NCBI GenBank assembly: GCA_016929905.1
Contig: JAFGHX010000283.1
Span: forward strand, 1 to 37,957
From: Kiritimatiellia bacterium
Lineage (GTDB): Bacteria; Verrucomicrobiota; Kiritimatiellia; JAFGHX01
Length of the DNA stretch: 37,957 bases
Reading direction: 5' to 3'
The position numbers and the translations under genes are program-made. Below the pieces are notes generated by a model. That model was not told the origin of the DNA, did not search any database, and saw only the letters and a list, made by a program, of their open reading frames with translations. Positions 1 to 7,822 of the stretch are shown one piece after another; position 1 is the stretch's first letter, and each line of letters starts with the position of its first letter.

Positions 1-52
1 CAGCCACTTGCGAGCATTCTCCGCCGGCATTCTGATCGCACCCATTGGGTGC

Positions 53-137
53 AGATTAGGGCGAAAGATTAAGGCGAAAGATTAGGGTTGGGATCGCTCT
101 TTCCTTAATCTTTTGCCCTAATCTTTCGCCTTAATCT
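53..137. repeat. Inverted pair of 13-bp tandem repeats
   Basis: The left arm (53-87) is built of 13-bp units of the type AGATTAAGGCGAA. The right arm (103-137) is the inverted copy with the same 13-bp period (CCTTAATCTTTCG type). The arms are separated by about 15 bases, so the whole stretch can fold into a long, slightly imperfect hairpin. The rest of 1-251 shows no convincing gene. Confidence 0.8.
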
Positions 138-175
138 CCCCGCATAGGCAATTCGACTGCTCCTTCTAGGCTGAC

Positions 176-203
176 TTCTGCCCTCTGCCCTCTGACCTCT
201 TTG
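176..203. repeat. 7-bp tandem repeat array
   Basis: Four consecutive 7-bp units (TTCTGCC, CTCTGCC, CTCTGAC, CTCTTTG) lie just downstream of the oxidoreductase gene that ends at 252. No inverted partner is obvious nearby. It belongs to the group of short-unit intergenic arrays seen throughout the window. Confidence 0.6.
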
Positions 204-251
204 GCGCCGAAGACTTCTTGCTTTTCCTTGCCGTTCTCGAGGACGAAGCCG

Positions 252-1376
252 CTATGGGGATGCCCGGGCAAGCCGGTCGGCGGCGATCGCCGTCTCGAGG
301 GAGGTGAGCCCGTTCTGGCCCGTGACGCGCCGGACGTGGGCCGGGTCGCGGATGGCGGCGAGCTGATCGGCCATGAGCCCTCTGAGCACATGCCCGTACA
401 GGTCCGTCTTGGGCATGCCGACGTCGGCGGCTATCTCGGCGCGCATATCGACCTCCAGCCGCTTGTGCCGCGCGGTGCACGCGCGCGCGGCGCCGGCGTA
501 CTGCTCGAGGGTGTGGACGGCGCAGTTCGGCATCAGTTCCTGGAGCCGCGCCAGCGTCGTCTCGTCAACGAGCGCGTCGAGGCGCAGGCGGGTGGGCACC
601 CACTCGTACAGCGAAACATCGCCGCGTTCGAACACCAGCCGCATCTCCTGGCGGTCCATTCGCGACGCCTGATGAAAGCCGTGGTAGAGGTTGACGAGCA
701 CGTTGCCGTGCCGCACCGTGCCGTGCACCTGCTCGACCAGATCGCTGCCCGGCCGCTTCGTCTGCTGCGCGGCCACGACGGTCCCGGGTCCCAGCCACCA
801 GTTGAACAGGTCGAAGAAGTGGACGCTGTGTTCGATGAAGATTCCGCCGCTGCGCTCGGCATCCCAGAACCAGTGTTCGGCGGGCAGCGGCTCGTCTTTG
901 GCGTAGTTCTCGAAGAAGGCGTGGAGCGGCGCGCCGAGCAGGCCTTCCTCGATGATGCGTTTCACCGCTTCGCAGAGCGGATCGTAGCGCATGATCAGGT
1001 TGACGGCGAGCAGGCGGTCCCGTTGCGCACTGAGCGCGAGCATCTCGCGCGCGTGCGCGCCGTTCACCGCGAGCGGCTTCTCGCACAGCACGTGCCGGCC
1101 GGCCGCAAGCGCCGCGCAGACCAGCTCGCGGTGCGTGAAGGGCGGCGTCGCGACATGAACGAGTCGGATGTCGTCGCGCGACAGCAGCTCGGCCGGTTCG
1201 GCATAGGCGTCTACGCCGAACCGGGCCTTGGCCTCGCGCCGTGCGCGGTTCGAGGGGTCGGCCACCGCCAGCAACTCCAGATCGGGGACCGCCCGGTATT
1301 GCGCCAGGCAGAACAGGCCGAACGCCCCGCAGCCGATCATCCCGTAGCCGATTGAATCCCCGCCGCCTCCGCTCAC
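252..1376 (-). CDS. Gfo/Idh/MocA family oxidoreductase
   Basis: A 374-aa NAD(P)-dependent sugar or cyclitol oxidoreductase-type protein. An intact glycine-rich dinucleotide motif (IGCGAFG, about residues 14-20) opens the Rossmann fold, and the family's CEKP motif lies at 98-101. The C-terminal half carries the block HWFWDAERSGGIF followed by EHSVHFFDL (168-190), which is shared with the neighbouring fusion protein. It starts with GTG, and this start overlaps the upstream gene's TGA (GTGA), so the two are probably translationally coupled. The substrate cannot be told from sequence. Its similarity to the fused domain of the upstream gene points to a tandem duplication. Confidence 0.88.
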   Translation of the reverse strand: MSGGGGDSIGYGMIGCGAFGLFCLAQYRAVPDLELLAVADPSNRARREAKARFGVDAYAEPAELLSRDDIRLVHVATPPFTHRELVCAALAAGRHVLCEKPLAVNGAHAREMLALSAQRDRLLAVNLIMRYDPLCEAVKRIIEEGLLGAPLHAFFENYAKDEPLPAEHWFWDAERSGGIFIEHSVHFFDLFNWWLGPGTVVAAQQTKRPGSDLVEQVHGTVRHGNVLVNLYHGFHQASRMDRQEMRLVFERGDVSLYEWVPTRLRLDALVDETTLARLQELMPNCAVHTLEQYAGAARACTARHKRLEVDMRAEIAADVGMPKTDLYGHVLRGLMADQLAAIRDPAHVRRVTGQNGLTSLETAIAADRLARASP

Positions 1377-3595
1377 CGCAGCGCCCCCCGCTTCGCCATG
1401 CGGTCGGCCGCCAGCGCGACGGCCACCGCCTCCCGTCCGTCCTCACCCGTCACCCTCGGCCTGTGCTGCGGATCGCGCACCGCCTCCAGCAGATCCTCCA
1501 TCAGCGCCTGCACCGCCAGGCCGTAGAGCGTCTGCCCGTCGTGCGGGCTCGCCCATTCCATGCAGATTTCCGCATCGTACGCCTCCCGGACCCCGCGCCG
1601 CGTGCACTTGCGCGCGGCGCCCTTCAGCCTGCGCACGACCCGCGTCTCGGCGTCCGCAAAGAGCTCTTGAAGCGCCTGCCGCGCGCCGCGCGAGACCACC
1701 GCCCGCAACGTCATGCCGGCGGCGATCCAGCCGCGCAGCGTCAGTTCGCCCGTCTCGAAAACGAGCCGCAGGTCCTGCCGGTCCAGAAACGTCGGCTGAT
1801 GGAACCCGTGGTAGAACCCGACCGTGGTCTGCTCGCCGTACCGCACGCTGCAGTGGACCTGATCGATGAGGCCGGTGCCCGGCCGGACCAGGCGATGCCC
1901 GTCCACGACGCTGCCGCCGCCCAGCCAGGAGCGAAGCAGATCGAAATAGTGCACGCCGTGCTCCACAAAGATGCCGCCGCTCCGCGCTTCGTCCCAGAAC
2001 CAGTGCCCCGCGTCCAGCCCCTCATCCCCGGCGCAGTTCAGGAGCTGTCCATGCAGAACGGAGCCCAACGTCCGCGACTGGATCAGTTTGCGGACGGGCT
2101 CCCACAGCGGCCCGTAGCGCATCATGAAGTCCACGCTGAGCTGCAGCCCCCTTTCCCGCGCAAGGCTCAGCACGTCGTCCGCGTCGCCGACGTTCAACGC
2201 GAGCGGTTTCTCGCACAGCACGTTTTTGCCCGCCGCGAGCGCGGCCGTCGCATGCTGCGCGTGCAGCGCGGGGATCGTTGCCACGTGCACCATCCGGATG
2301 CGCGGGTCCGCCAGCAGATCCTCCACCGTTTCCACAACGCGCATGCCCTTGTGCTGCCCGGCCAGCGCGTCGGCTTTGTGGGTCGTCCGGTTCCACACGG
2401 CGAGCAGTTCGAGCCCGTCCACCCGTGCGTAATGGGAAAGACAGAACGCGGCAAACCGGCTCGCACCGATCAGCCCGTACCCGATCTTCTGCCGAACGCT
2501 CAGGTCGGATTCCCCCGTGTGTTCTTTCACGTACCGGTGCATTTCCAGAACGCTCAACAGGTAGGCGAGCGTGGATTCCGCGCCCTGATTCGAATTGGGG
2601 CCGTGCGGCGTCAGGCCGTCCTGGCACCCGCCGGTGTCCGGGTGATAGAGCGGAACGCCCAGATCGTTGCGCCCGAGAAACCACTCCAGACACCGGCGCG
2701 CCTCGGCCAGCCATTGCCGCTCCCCGCTGATCTCGGCGGCGGCCAGGCAGGCGTGGACCAGCGCATGCGCCTCCAGCGGCTGCTGATCGAACGGCGCGCG
2801 GCGCCCGCCCCGCTCGTACCAGCCGTCGTTCCCCACAATCGACAGGTGCCCCGCCTCGGCCGTCTGAACGGCCAGACACCAGCGCAGAGCGCGCAGGCCT
2901 GTCTCCAGCATGTCGTCGCGCCCCAACGCGGAGCCTGAGATGATCAGTGCGTGCGGCAGCTTGGCGATGCCCCAGGTGAGAATATCGTCCGGCCACGGCC
3001 AGTCGTCATGCGCGTGCCGCCGCCACAGGCCGAACAGCCGCTCCGCCAGCCGCCCGCGCAGGTCGTCCACGGCGTCGTCCTGCGGCGCGAACTTCAGATA
3101 CTCGTCCAGCCCGATCAGCGTGAACGCCAGCGGATGCACGTACCGGAACCCGGCCGCCGCCGGCAAGGACCGATGGAACAGGCGGCTCGACATCTCCAGA
3201 ATCGCGTGATTCGGCGCGTAACGCACCGCGACGCCCAGCGCCCAGATCGTTCGGCCGTGGCTGTCCGGCGAGCCGACCGCCTCCAGCCACTGGCGGTCAT
3301 ACCCCATGAAATTGCGGTAGCGGCCGGTTTCTTCGTTGAACGCATAGCCCAGGAACGCGAGGTAACGCTGGATCGGGGCAACACTCTCGTCGTAGTGCTT
3401 GAGGTAGCTGTACAGAGTGGCGGCGATCAGCGCGCGCGCGTTGTCGTCGGTGCAGTAGCCGTGGTACAGGTCCGGCGTCGCAAAGGCGGCGTGCTGAAGC
3501 ACGCCCGTGCCGTCCGTCAGACTGTGCATCTGACGCAAGTCGATGTCCGGAAGCGGTCCCAGCTCAGCCAGCGGCATCTCCGGGTCTGACGACAT
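1373..3595 (-). CDS. Fusion: alpha/alpha-barrel sugar-related domain + Gfo/Idh/MocA oxidoreductase
   Basis: A 740-aa protein with two parts. Residues 1-365 look like the alpha-helical barrel domain that is often attached to the C-terminus of family 4 glycosyltransferases. Blocks include CTDDNARAL (48-56), GSPDSHGRTIWALG (108-121), DDWPWPDDILTW (197-208) and a final NQGAESTLAYLL (336-347). No glycosyltransferase domain is present here. Residues 370-740 are a Gfo/Idh/MocA oxidoreductase with CEKP (461-464) and an HWFWDEARSGGIF block. Its dinucleotide glycine motif is degenerate (IGASRFA, where the paralogue has IGCGAFG). The ATG start has AGGAAG upstream. It is the first gene of a two-gene unit. 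The fused oxidoreductase may bind cofactor weakly or be structural; this is inference. Confidence 0.8.
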   Translation of the reverse strand: MSSDPEMPLAELGPLPDIDLRQMHSLTDGTGVLQHAAFATPDLYHGYCTDDNARALIAATLYSYLKHYDESVAPIQRYLAFLGYAFNEETGRYRNFMGYDRQWLEAVGSPDSHGRTIWALGVAVRYAPNHAILEMSSRLFHRSLPAAAGFRYVHPLAFTLIGLDEYLKFAPQDDAVDDLRGRLAERLFGLWRRHAHDDWPWPDDILTWGIAKLPHALIISGSALGRDDMLETGLRALRWCLAVQTAEAGHLSIVGNDGWYERGGRRAPFDQQPLEAHALVHACLAAAEISGERQWLAEARRCLEWFLGRNDLGVPLYHPDTGGCQDGLTPHGPNSNQGAESTLAYLLSVLEMHRYVKEHTGESDLSVRQKIGYGLIGASRFAAFCLSHYARVDGLELLAVWNRTTHKADALAGQHKGMRVVETVEDLLADPRIRMVHVATIPALHAQHATAALAAGKNVLCEKPLALNVGDADDVLSLARERGLQLSVDFMMRYGPLWEPVRKLIQSRTLGSVLHGQLLNCAGDEGLDAGHWFWDEARSGGIFVEHGVHYFDLLRSWLGGGSVVDGHRLVRPGTGLIDQVHCSVRYGEQTTVGFYHGFHQPTFLDRQDLRLVFETGELTLRGWIAAGMTLRAVVSRGARQALQELFADAETRVVRRLKGAARKCTRRGVREAYDAEICMEWASPHDGQTLYGLAVQALMEDLLEAVRDPQHRPRVTGEDGREAVAVALAADRMAKRGALR

Positions 3596-3660
3596 GGATT
3601 TCTTCCTGGTCGGTGCGCGTCCACTATGGCAGATCCGGTCCGAATGGCAAGGCGAAACTT

Positions 3661-3739
3661 GGTCGAAGGACGAAAGGTCCAGGTAAGAAGCGGTATGCCA
3701 GCCCGGACACCTTCACCTTTGACCTGCGGCCTTTGACTG
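3661..3739. repeat. Inverted short-repeat arms upstream of mscS-like gene
   Basis: Purine-rich units of the type GGTCGAAGG/ACGAAAGG (about 3661-3683) face inverted CCTTTGACC-type units (about 3709-3739), forming a potential hairpin. The 307-bp gap 3596-3902 otherwise holds the candidate promoter of the channel gene. The same unit family recurs at 30301-30468. Confidence 0.55.
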
Positions 3740-3808
3740 GCTGGGACCGCCACGCGCTCAGGGCGGCTCTGGCCTTGGGTTGCGGCAACACCGTAAAACG
3801 TTGTGTGC

Positions 3809-3837
3809 TTGCCATGCCGCGGGGCAAACAGTATCCT
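3809..3837 (+). promoter_or_regulatory. Candidate sigma70-type promoter of the MscS gene
   Basis: TTGCCA at 3809-3814 and TATCCT at 3832-3837 are separated by exactly 17 bases, and lie 66 bases before the ATG. It is a consensus-like match only; no transcript evidence is available. Confidence 0.4.
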
Positions 3838-3902
3838 TCCCGGTAGGTTGGATTCACGCAACCAGCATCGAAAACGCGGCGCCGAGCCGGGAGGAGACAC
3901 GA

Positions 3903-4712
3903 ATGGAACAACTGGTTCAGAAACTGCAGGAATGGGTGGCGGCGTACGGACTGCGGGTCGTGGGGGCCGTCGCCATCCTCGTCGTCGGCCGCTGGGTCAC
4001 GATGGGGATCCGCGCCGTGCTGCGCAAGCTGATGGAAAAGAGCAAGGTGGAGAGCACCCTCGTTTCCTTCGTCTGCAGCCTGGCTTACGTCGGCATGCTC
4101 ACCTTCCTGCTGATCGCCGCGCTCGGCATTCTGAATATACCCACCGCATCCTTCGTCGCCGTGCTCGGCGCCGCCGGCCTGGCCGTCGGCCTGGCCTTGC
4201 AGGGCTCGCTCTCCAACTTCGCCGCCGGCGTGCTCATGATCATCTTCAAGCCCTTCAGGGTCGGCGACTTCGTCGAGGGTGCGGGCACCGCCGGCGTCGT
4301 GGAAGAAATCGGCATCTTCACGACCCGGATCAAGTCGCCGGACAACAAGGAAATCATCGTGCCAAACGCCAAGCTGACCGGCGACAATATCGTCAACTAT
4401 ACCGCGAAGGACTGCCGCCGCGTCGACCTCGTCGCGGGCGTAAGCTACAACGACAACCTGGACAAGGTCAGGGACACGCTGAACGCCGTCTTGAAGGAGG
4501 ACGCACGCGTCCTTTCGGAGCCGGCTCCGACCGTGGCCGTCCTGGAACTGGCGGACAGCTCGGTCAACTGGGCCGTGCGGCCGTGGGTGAAAACGGGCGA
4601 CTACTGGGACGTGTTCTTCGATCTGCAGAAGAAGATCAAAGAACGCTTCGACGCCGAAGGCATCTCGATCCCGTTCCCGCAACACGACGTGCATATCATC
4701 AAGGACGCGTAG
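3903..4712 (+). CDS. Small-conductance mechanosensitive channel (MscS family)
   Basis: A 269-aa inner-membrane channel that releases solutes on hypo-osmotic shock. The ATG at 3903 is chosen because GGGAGGAG precedes it at good spacing; an upstream in-frame ATG at 3780 would add 41 unconvincing residues. Three membrane segments are visible: about 13-35, 53-77 and 81-115. The third is the Gly/Ala-rich pore helix (VLGAAGLAVGLALQGSLSNF, 87-106) typical of MscS TM3, followed by the FKPFRVGDFVE entry into the beta domain (115-125) and the NIVNY segment. The length matches the short MscS type of E. coli. It stands alone and converges on the next gene. Confidence 0.95.
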   Translation: MEQLVQKLQEWVAAYGLRVVGAVAILVVGRWVTMGIRAVLRKLMEKSKVESTLVSFVCSLAYVGMLTFLLIAALGILNIPTASFVAVLGAAGLAVGLALQGSLSNFAAGVLMIIFKPFRVGDFVEGAGTAGVVEEIGIFTTRIKSPDNKEIIVPNAKLTGDNIVNYTAKDCRRVDLVAGVSYNDNLDKVRDTLNAVLKEDARVLSEPAPTVAVLELADSSVNWAVRPWVKTGDYWDVFFDLQKKIKERFDAEGISIPFPQHDVHIIKDA

Positions 4713-4796
4713 GCTTTCGCCGGCCCGAACGGGGTTCCCGCGGATGCCGAGATCGGTCGGGCGCACGGCGCCGGGGAAACGCCTGGGCCGCCGTTC

Positions 4797-6308
4797 CTAC
4801 TCCGCGGTCCGGGCCAGCGCCCAGGGCTCCCAGAGCTTTGTTTCCGTATTCCCGACGCCCAGGACGAGATCGACAGGCCTGGCACCATCGCGCGGCGTGA
4901 GGGCGACGGTCAGGTCGTGGTCGCCCGCCGCCAGCGGGTCCGTGCGCTGCACGAACGGTCCCGCCCGGTGGAACGACGGCACAGGCGTCGAACGCGGCGC
5001 CCCCCTGTCCGACAGCCCCCACTCCACGCCCTGGACCGCGGCATGCTTCCCGTCCAACCACACGGCGGCCTCTGCGTTCGAAACCCAGCTCATCACCAGC
5101 GCCGGGCGCTGCACCGGCATGTGCAGCACGAACCGTTCCACCCGGACCGGCTTCTCGAACTCAGCCGCATGCAGGCGCAACCAGTGCCCCGGGCGCCGGG
5201 CCCGGGCCGTGCCGTTCACTTCCGGCGGGGCCGCGCGCTCCAGCACCGCGCGGTCCGACTCCCATCCGACGCGGACCGGAAGCTGCACGGGCGAATCCTC
5301 GGGCGCGGGCGGCCGCTGCGGACAGACCTCGCCCATCCGCGGCGCGGTCTGCCTCATCTCCGCGCACAGCCGAACCGTCCACTCCGTGAACGCATCGAGG
5401 TCGCAAGGCGGGACAATCCCGACCACACCCGGCGACAGCACCAGCTCGCCCGAAACCGGCGCCTGCCATTCCGCGCCGATTCCGTCCGGGTTGATGATCG
5501 CCAGCAGCGCGCCCAACGTGGCGGCCGTGCAATCGACGTCCGCGCCGCAGTTGGCGGCCGCGCAGATCGCCTTGCCGAAATCCCCGCCGCCGGCCAGCCA
5601 ACCCAGCACGATGTAGGCCAGATTCTCCGCTACATAGGTGAAGTTGATCGTGCCGTACGCGGTCCGGATCTTTCGCCGCACGGCTTCCCAATCGCCCGAC
5701 TCCGCCCACCAGCGCCGCGTGTCCGCCACCGCGCGCCGCACCGAACTGTCGCCGGGCAGCAGGGCCAGCCCGGCATCCAGCAACCGGTCGCGATCGCTTT
5801 CCACAAAGGCCAACGCCTCCAGCGCCGCGAAGAGCACCTCGGCCCACACCCCGTCGCCGCAGTGGTCCAATACCGCGTCGTGCCAGGCAAACGCCGCCGC
5901 CCGCTCGGGATCGCCCGGCGCCAGGCACGCCCACAGCTCACTGCGAATGATCGCGCCCATCCCGTCCGCAAACCAGTTGTCGAACGCGCCGAGCGCCGCA
6001 CCGCGCAGCCCATAGTGGATGTTACGCTTGCACACGCCATACTCGTCCCACGGGAAGACGACGTGGTGATCCCACGCATCCGCCAACAGCGCCGTGCCGA
6101 AACGCGACACGCCGCCGGCGCGGAGCCGTTCCGCCCACAACACCTGCAGGTCCAGGTCGTCGTTCGGAATCAAGCCCTTCGGAACCGGGTCATAAAACGT
6201 CAGACCCAACGGCCCCTGTTTCCCTTCGTGCGGCTGCCCCAGTGTCCCCCCAACCGCCTTGCCCAGCCAGCAGGCGGATACCTTCTTGCGGTAGTCCTTC
6301 GCATTCAT
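4797..6308 (-). CDS. ADP-ribosylglycohydrolase-like protein with C-terminal beta-rich extension
   Basis: A 503-aa protein. Residues 1 to about 340 show the ADP-ribosylglycohydrolase fold: a start with YRKKVSACWLGKAVGGTLG (6-24), an acidic metal site NDDLDLQ (49-55, where classical enzymes have TDDT), a GDGVWAE block (151-157), and a C-terminal metal motif GADVDCTAATLGALLA (255-270, classical GGDTDT). The metal-binding acids are largely kept, but the spacing residues differ, as in PVC homologues of unknown substrate. Residues about 345-503 form an extra, probably beta-sandwich, domain rich in Trp and Val. No signal peptide is seen. It is probably a hydrolase of an N- or O-glycosidic substrate rather than a proven de-ADP-ribosylase. 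Confidence 0.8.
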   Translation of the reverse strand: MNAKDYRKKVSACWLGKAVGGTLGQPHEGKQGPLGLTFYDPVPKGLIPNDDLDLQVLWAERLRAGGVSRFGTALLADAWDHHVVFPWDEYGVCKRNIHYGLRGAALGAFDNWFADGMGAIIRSELWACLAPGDPERAAAFAWHDAVLDHCGDGVWAEVLFAALEALAFVESDRDRLLDAGLALLPGDSSVRRAVADTRRWWAESGDWEAVRRKIRTAYGTINFTYVAENLAYIVLGWLAGGGDFGKAICAAANCGADVDCTAATLGALLAIINPDGIGAEWQAPVSGELVLSPGVVGIVPPCDLDAFTEWTVRLCAEMRQTAPRMGEVCPQRPPAPEDSPVQLPVRVGWESDRAVLERAAPPEVNGTARARRPGHWLRLHAAEFEKPVRVERFVLHMPVQRPALVMSWVSNAEAAVWLDGKHAAVQGVEWGLSDRGAPRSTPVPSFHRAGPFVQRTDPLAAGDHDLTVALTPRDGARPVDLVLGVGNTETKLWEPWALARTAE

Positions 6309-6322
6309 CGCGTCCTCCCAAG

Positions 6323-6689
6323 CAGGTCACACGTGCAGGTAATGGCCACAAAAAGGCACAAAAGGCGCAGAAACCAGAAGAAGATATGTTGGAGGAATTT
6401 GGGCGGGCTGCTTGAACCGAGTCAAAGACGAACGATGGCCTCGTTTGCGCAGCCCGCGCCAAATTCCTCCAACCTCTGCCTTCCTATGAGGCACAAGGGC
6501 GTTCTTCGCGCAACTCGACGGATTGCCTGGGACTCGCCTCTCGATCCTGTGCACTATGAAGAAGGCAACGTTGCGGGAATCGTGACCGCACTCTGGTGCG
6601 GGCGCGATTCCCGCAACGTATACGGCACGCTGTCTTTGCCTTTTGTGCCTTTTGTGCCTTTTTGCGGCTATCCTTCACGTGTCACTTGA
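6323..6689. repeat. Nested inverted-repeat element 1 (about 370 bp)
   Basis: This fills the whole gap between the genes ending at 6308 and 6699. The outer arms (about 6323-6373 and 6634-6689) are inverted copies made of 9-bp units (GGCACAAAA) and bordered by CACGTG. Inside are two further hairpins. Hairpin A is 6389-6411 with 6449-6472 (TTGGAGGAATTTGGGCGGGC against its complement, one base indel). Hairpin B is 6567-6582 with 6605-6619 (ACGTTGCGGGAATCG against CGATTCCCGCAACGT, perfect), with a small CGCAC/GTGCG stem in its loop. No transposase is encoded. Compare 24832-25182, which has the same plan and shares the TTGCGGGAATCG hairpin. Confidence 0.8.
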
Positions 6690-6698
6690 AACGACTCC

Positions 6699-7715
6699 CT
6701 ACGCCGATTCTCTGACGATCAGGTCCGGCTCGATCAGAATCTCGCGCGGCTCGCCGCTCACGCGGCCTTCGATCCGGTCGATCAGCAGTCGGGCCGTCAG
6801 CTCGCTGATCCGGCGTTGCGGCTGCGCGACGGTCGTCAACCGCGGCCTCACGAGCGAGGCCAGCTCGATATCGTCGAACCCCACAACGGCCACGTCGCGC
6901 GGGACGGCGCGGCCCTGCTCCTCGAGCGTCTCAATCGCACCGACGGCGATGAGATCGTTGCCGCACACGACGCCGTCCGGCGGGTCCGCCAGGGCCAGCA
7001 GGCGGGCCATGGCCTTGCGCCCGTTCTCGCGGGACCAGTCGCCGAACACAATCCGCTCCTCGCGCAGCGGCGCCTGCTTCGCGGCCAGTGCGTCGCGATA
7101 CCCCGCGAACCGGGTCTCGGTCGCGAACTGGCCGCGCGGCCCGGCGACAAAGGCGACCTTCCCGCGCCCGGTGCGAAGAAGATAACTCGCCGCCGCGCGT
7201 ACGCCCTTCGCATTGTCGACGGAAACCTGGTCGGCCTCCACGCCGCCCGTGTTCCGCCCCTGCAGCACGATCGGGATCCCGTTCCTGACGATCTCACACA
7301 GATACTGCAAACAGGCCGCGTCCGTCTCCCCTTCACTCCAGCCCAGAATGAGGCCGGCGACTCTGCCCTCGGCCATCCGCTTCATGATCTGCAGCTCGCG
7401 CGCCGGCCGCCCGTTGCTGATGCCAAGCTGAAGCGAATAGCCTCGGTCCTGCACGAAATCATGGATCGCCTGCACGCCGACCGGCACAATGGGGTTCGTG
7501 ATGTCCGTGGCGATCAGGCCAATGCTGCTTTGCCGCCGGCTCTTGAGATTCGACGCGCGCGCGTCCGGGATAAACCCGAGCTTGCTGATGCTGTGCAGAA
7601 CCTTCCCCCGCGTCTCGTCACTCACACTGCCCCGGTTCAACACCCGGGAGACGGTCGCGGCCGACACGCCCGCCTCGCGCGCCACATCATGAATGGATAC
7701 TTTAGGGGTTGACAT
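6699..7715 (-). CDS. LacI/GalR family transcriptional regulator
   Basis: A 338-aa sugar-responsive repressor. The N-terminal helix-turn-helix is clear (VSIHDVAREAGVSAATVSRV, residues 6-25), followed by the hinge helix (RASNLKSRR, 53-61) and a periplasmic-binding-protein-like effector domain from residue 64 (SIGLIATDITNPIV). The length is standard. It is divergent from the zinc dehydrogenase gene at 7823. The 107-bp intergenic region carries its own promoter (7754-7782) bracketed by two identical, inverted 16-bp sites, so autoregulation plus control of the divergent operon is likely. The effector sugar is unknown; the neighbouring GH2 genes suggest a product of glycan breakdown. Confidence 0.95.
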   Translation of the reverse strand: MSTPKVSIHDVAREAGVSAATVSRVLNRGSVSDETRGKVLHSISKLGFIPDARASNLKSRRQSSIGLIATDITNPIVPVGVQAIHDFVQDRGYSLQLGISNGRPARELQIMKRMAEGRVAGLILGWSEGETDAACLQYLCEIVRNGIPIVLQGRNTGGVEADQVSVDNAKGVRAAASYLLRTGRGKVAFVAGPRGQFATETRFAGYRDALAAKQAPLREERIVFGDWSRENGRKAMARLLALADPPDGVVCGNDLIAVGAIETLEEQGRAVPRDVAVVGFDDIELASLVRPRLTTVAQPQRRISELTARLLIDRIEGRVSGEPREILIEPDLIVRESA

Positions 7716-7723
7716 CTTGTTAT

Positions 7724-7739
7724 GAAATCGATACCATTT
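7724..7739. promoter_or_regulatory. Putative LacI-family operator O1
   Basis: GAAATCGATACCATTT, the exact reverse complement of the site at 7797-7812, with the central ATCGAT typical of LacI-family half-site junctions. It lies 8 bp from the regulator's ATG. Confidence 0.65.
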
Positions 7740-7753
7740 TGACCAATGCCGTT

Positions 7754-7782
7754 ATATTAGAATTCTTGCCAACGTTTGTCAA
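7754..7782 (-). promoter_or_regulatory. Promoter of the LacI-family gene
   Basis: On the minus strand there is a perfect -35 TTGACA (7777-7782), a 17-base spacer, and TAATAT (7754-7759). It lies wholly between the two putative operators, so binding at both could trap it in a loop. Confidence 0.65.
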
Positions 7783-7796
7783 CAGCTGCCGGAAGG

Positions 7797-7812
7797 AAAT
7801 GGTATCGATTTC
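7797..7812. promoter_or_regulatory. Putative LacI-family operator O2
   Basis: AAATGGTATCGATTTC, a perfect inverted copy of O1 and 73 bp away centre to centre (about seven helical turns). It ends 10 bases before the dehydrogenase ATG and abuts that gene's ribosome binding site (GAGGAG), so it could also block its transcription. Confidence 0.65.
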
Positions 7813-7822
7813 ACGAGGAGAT

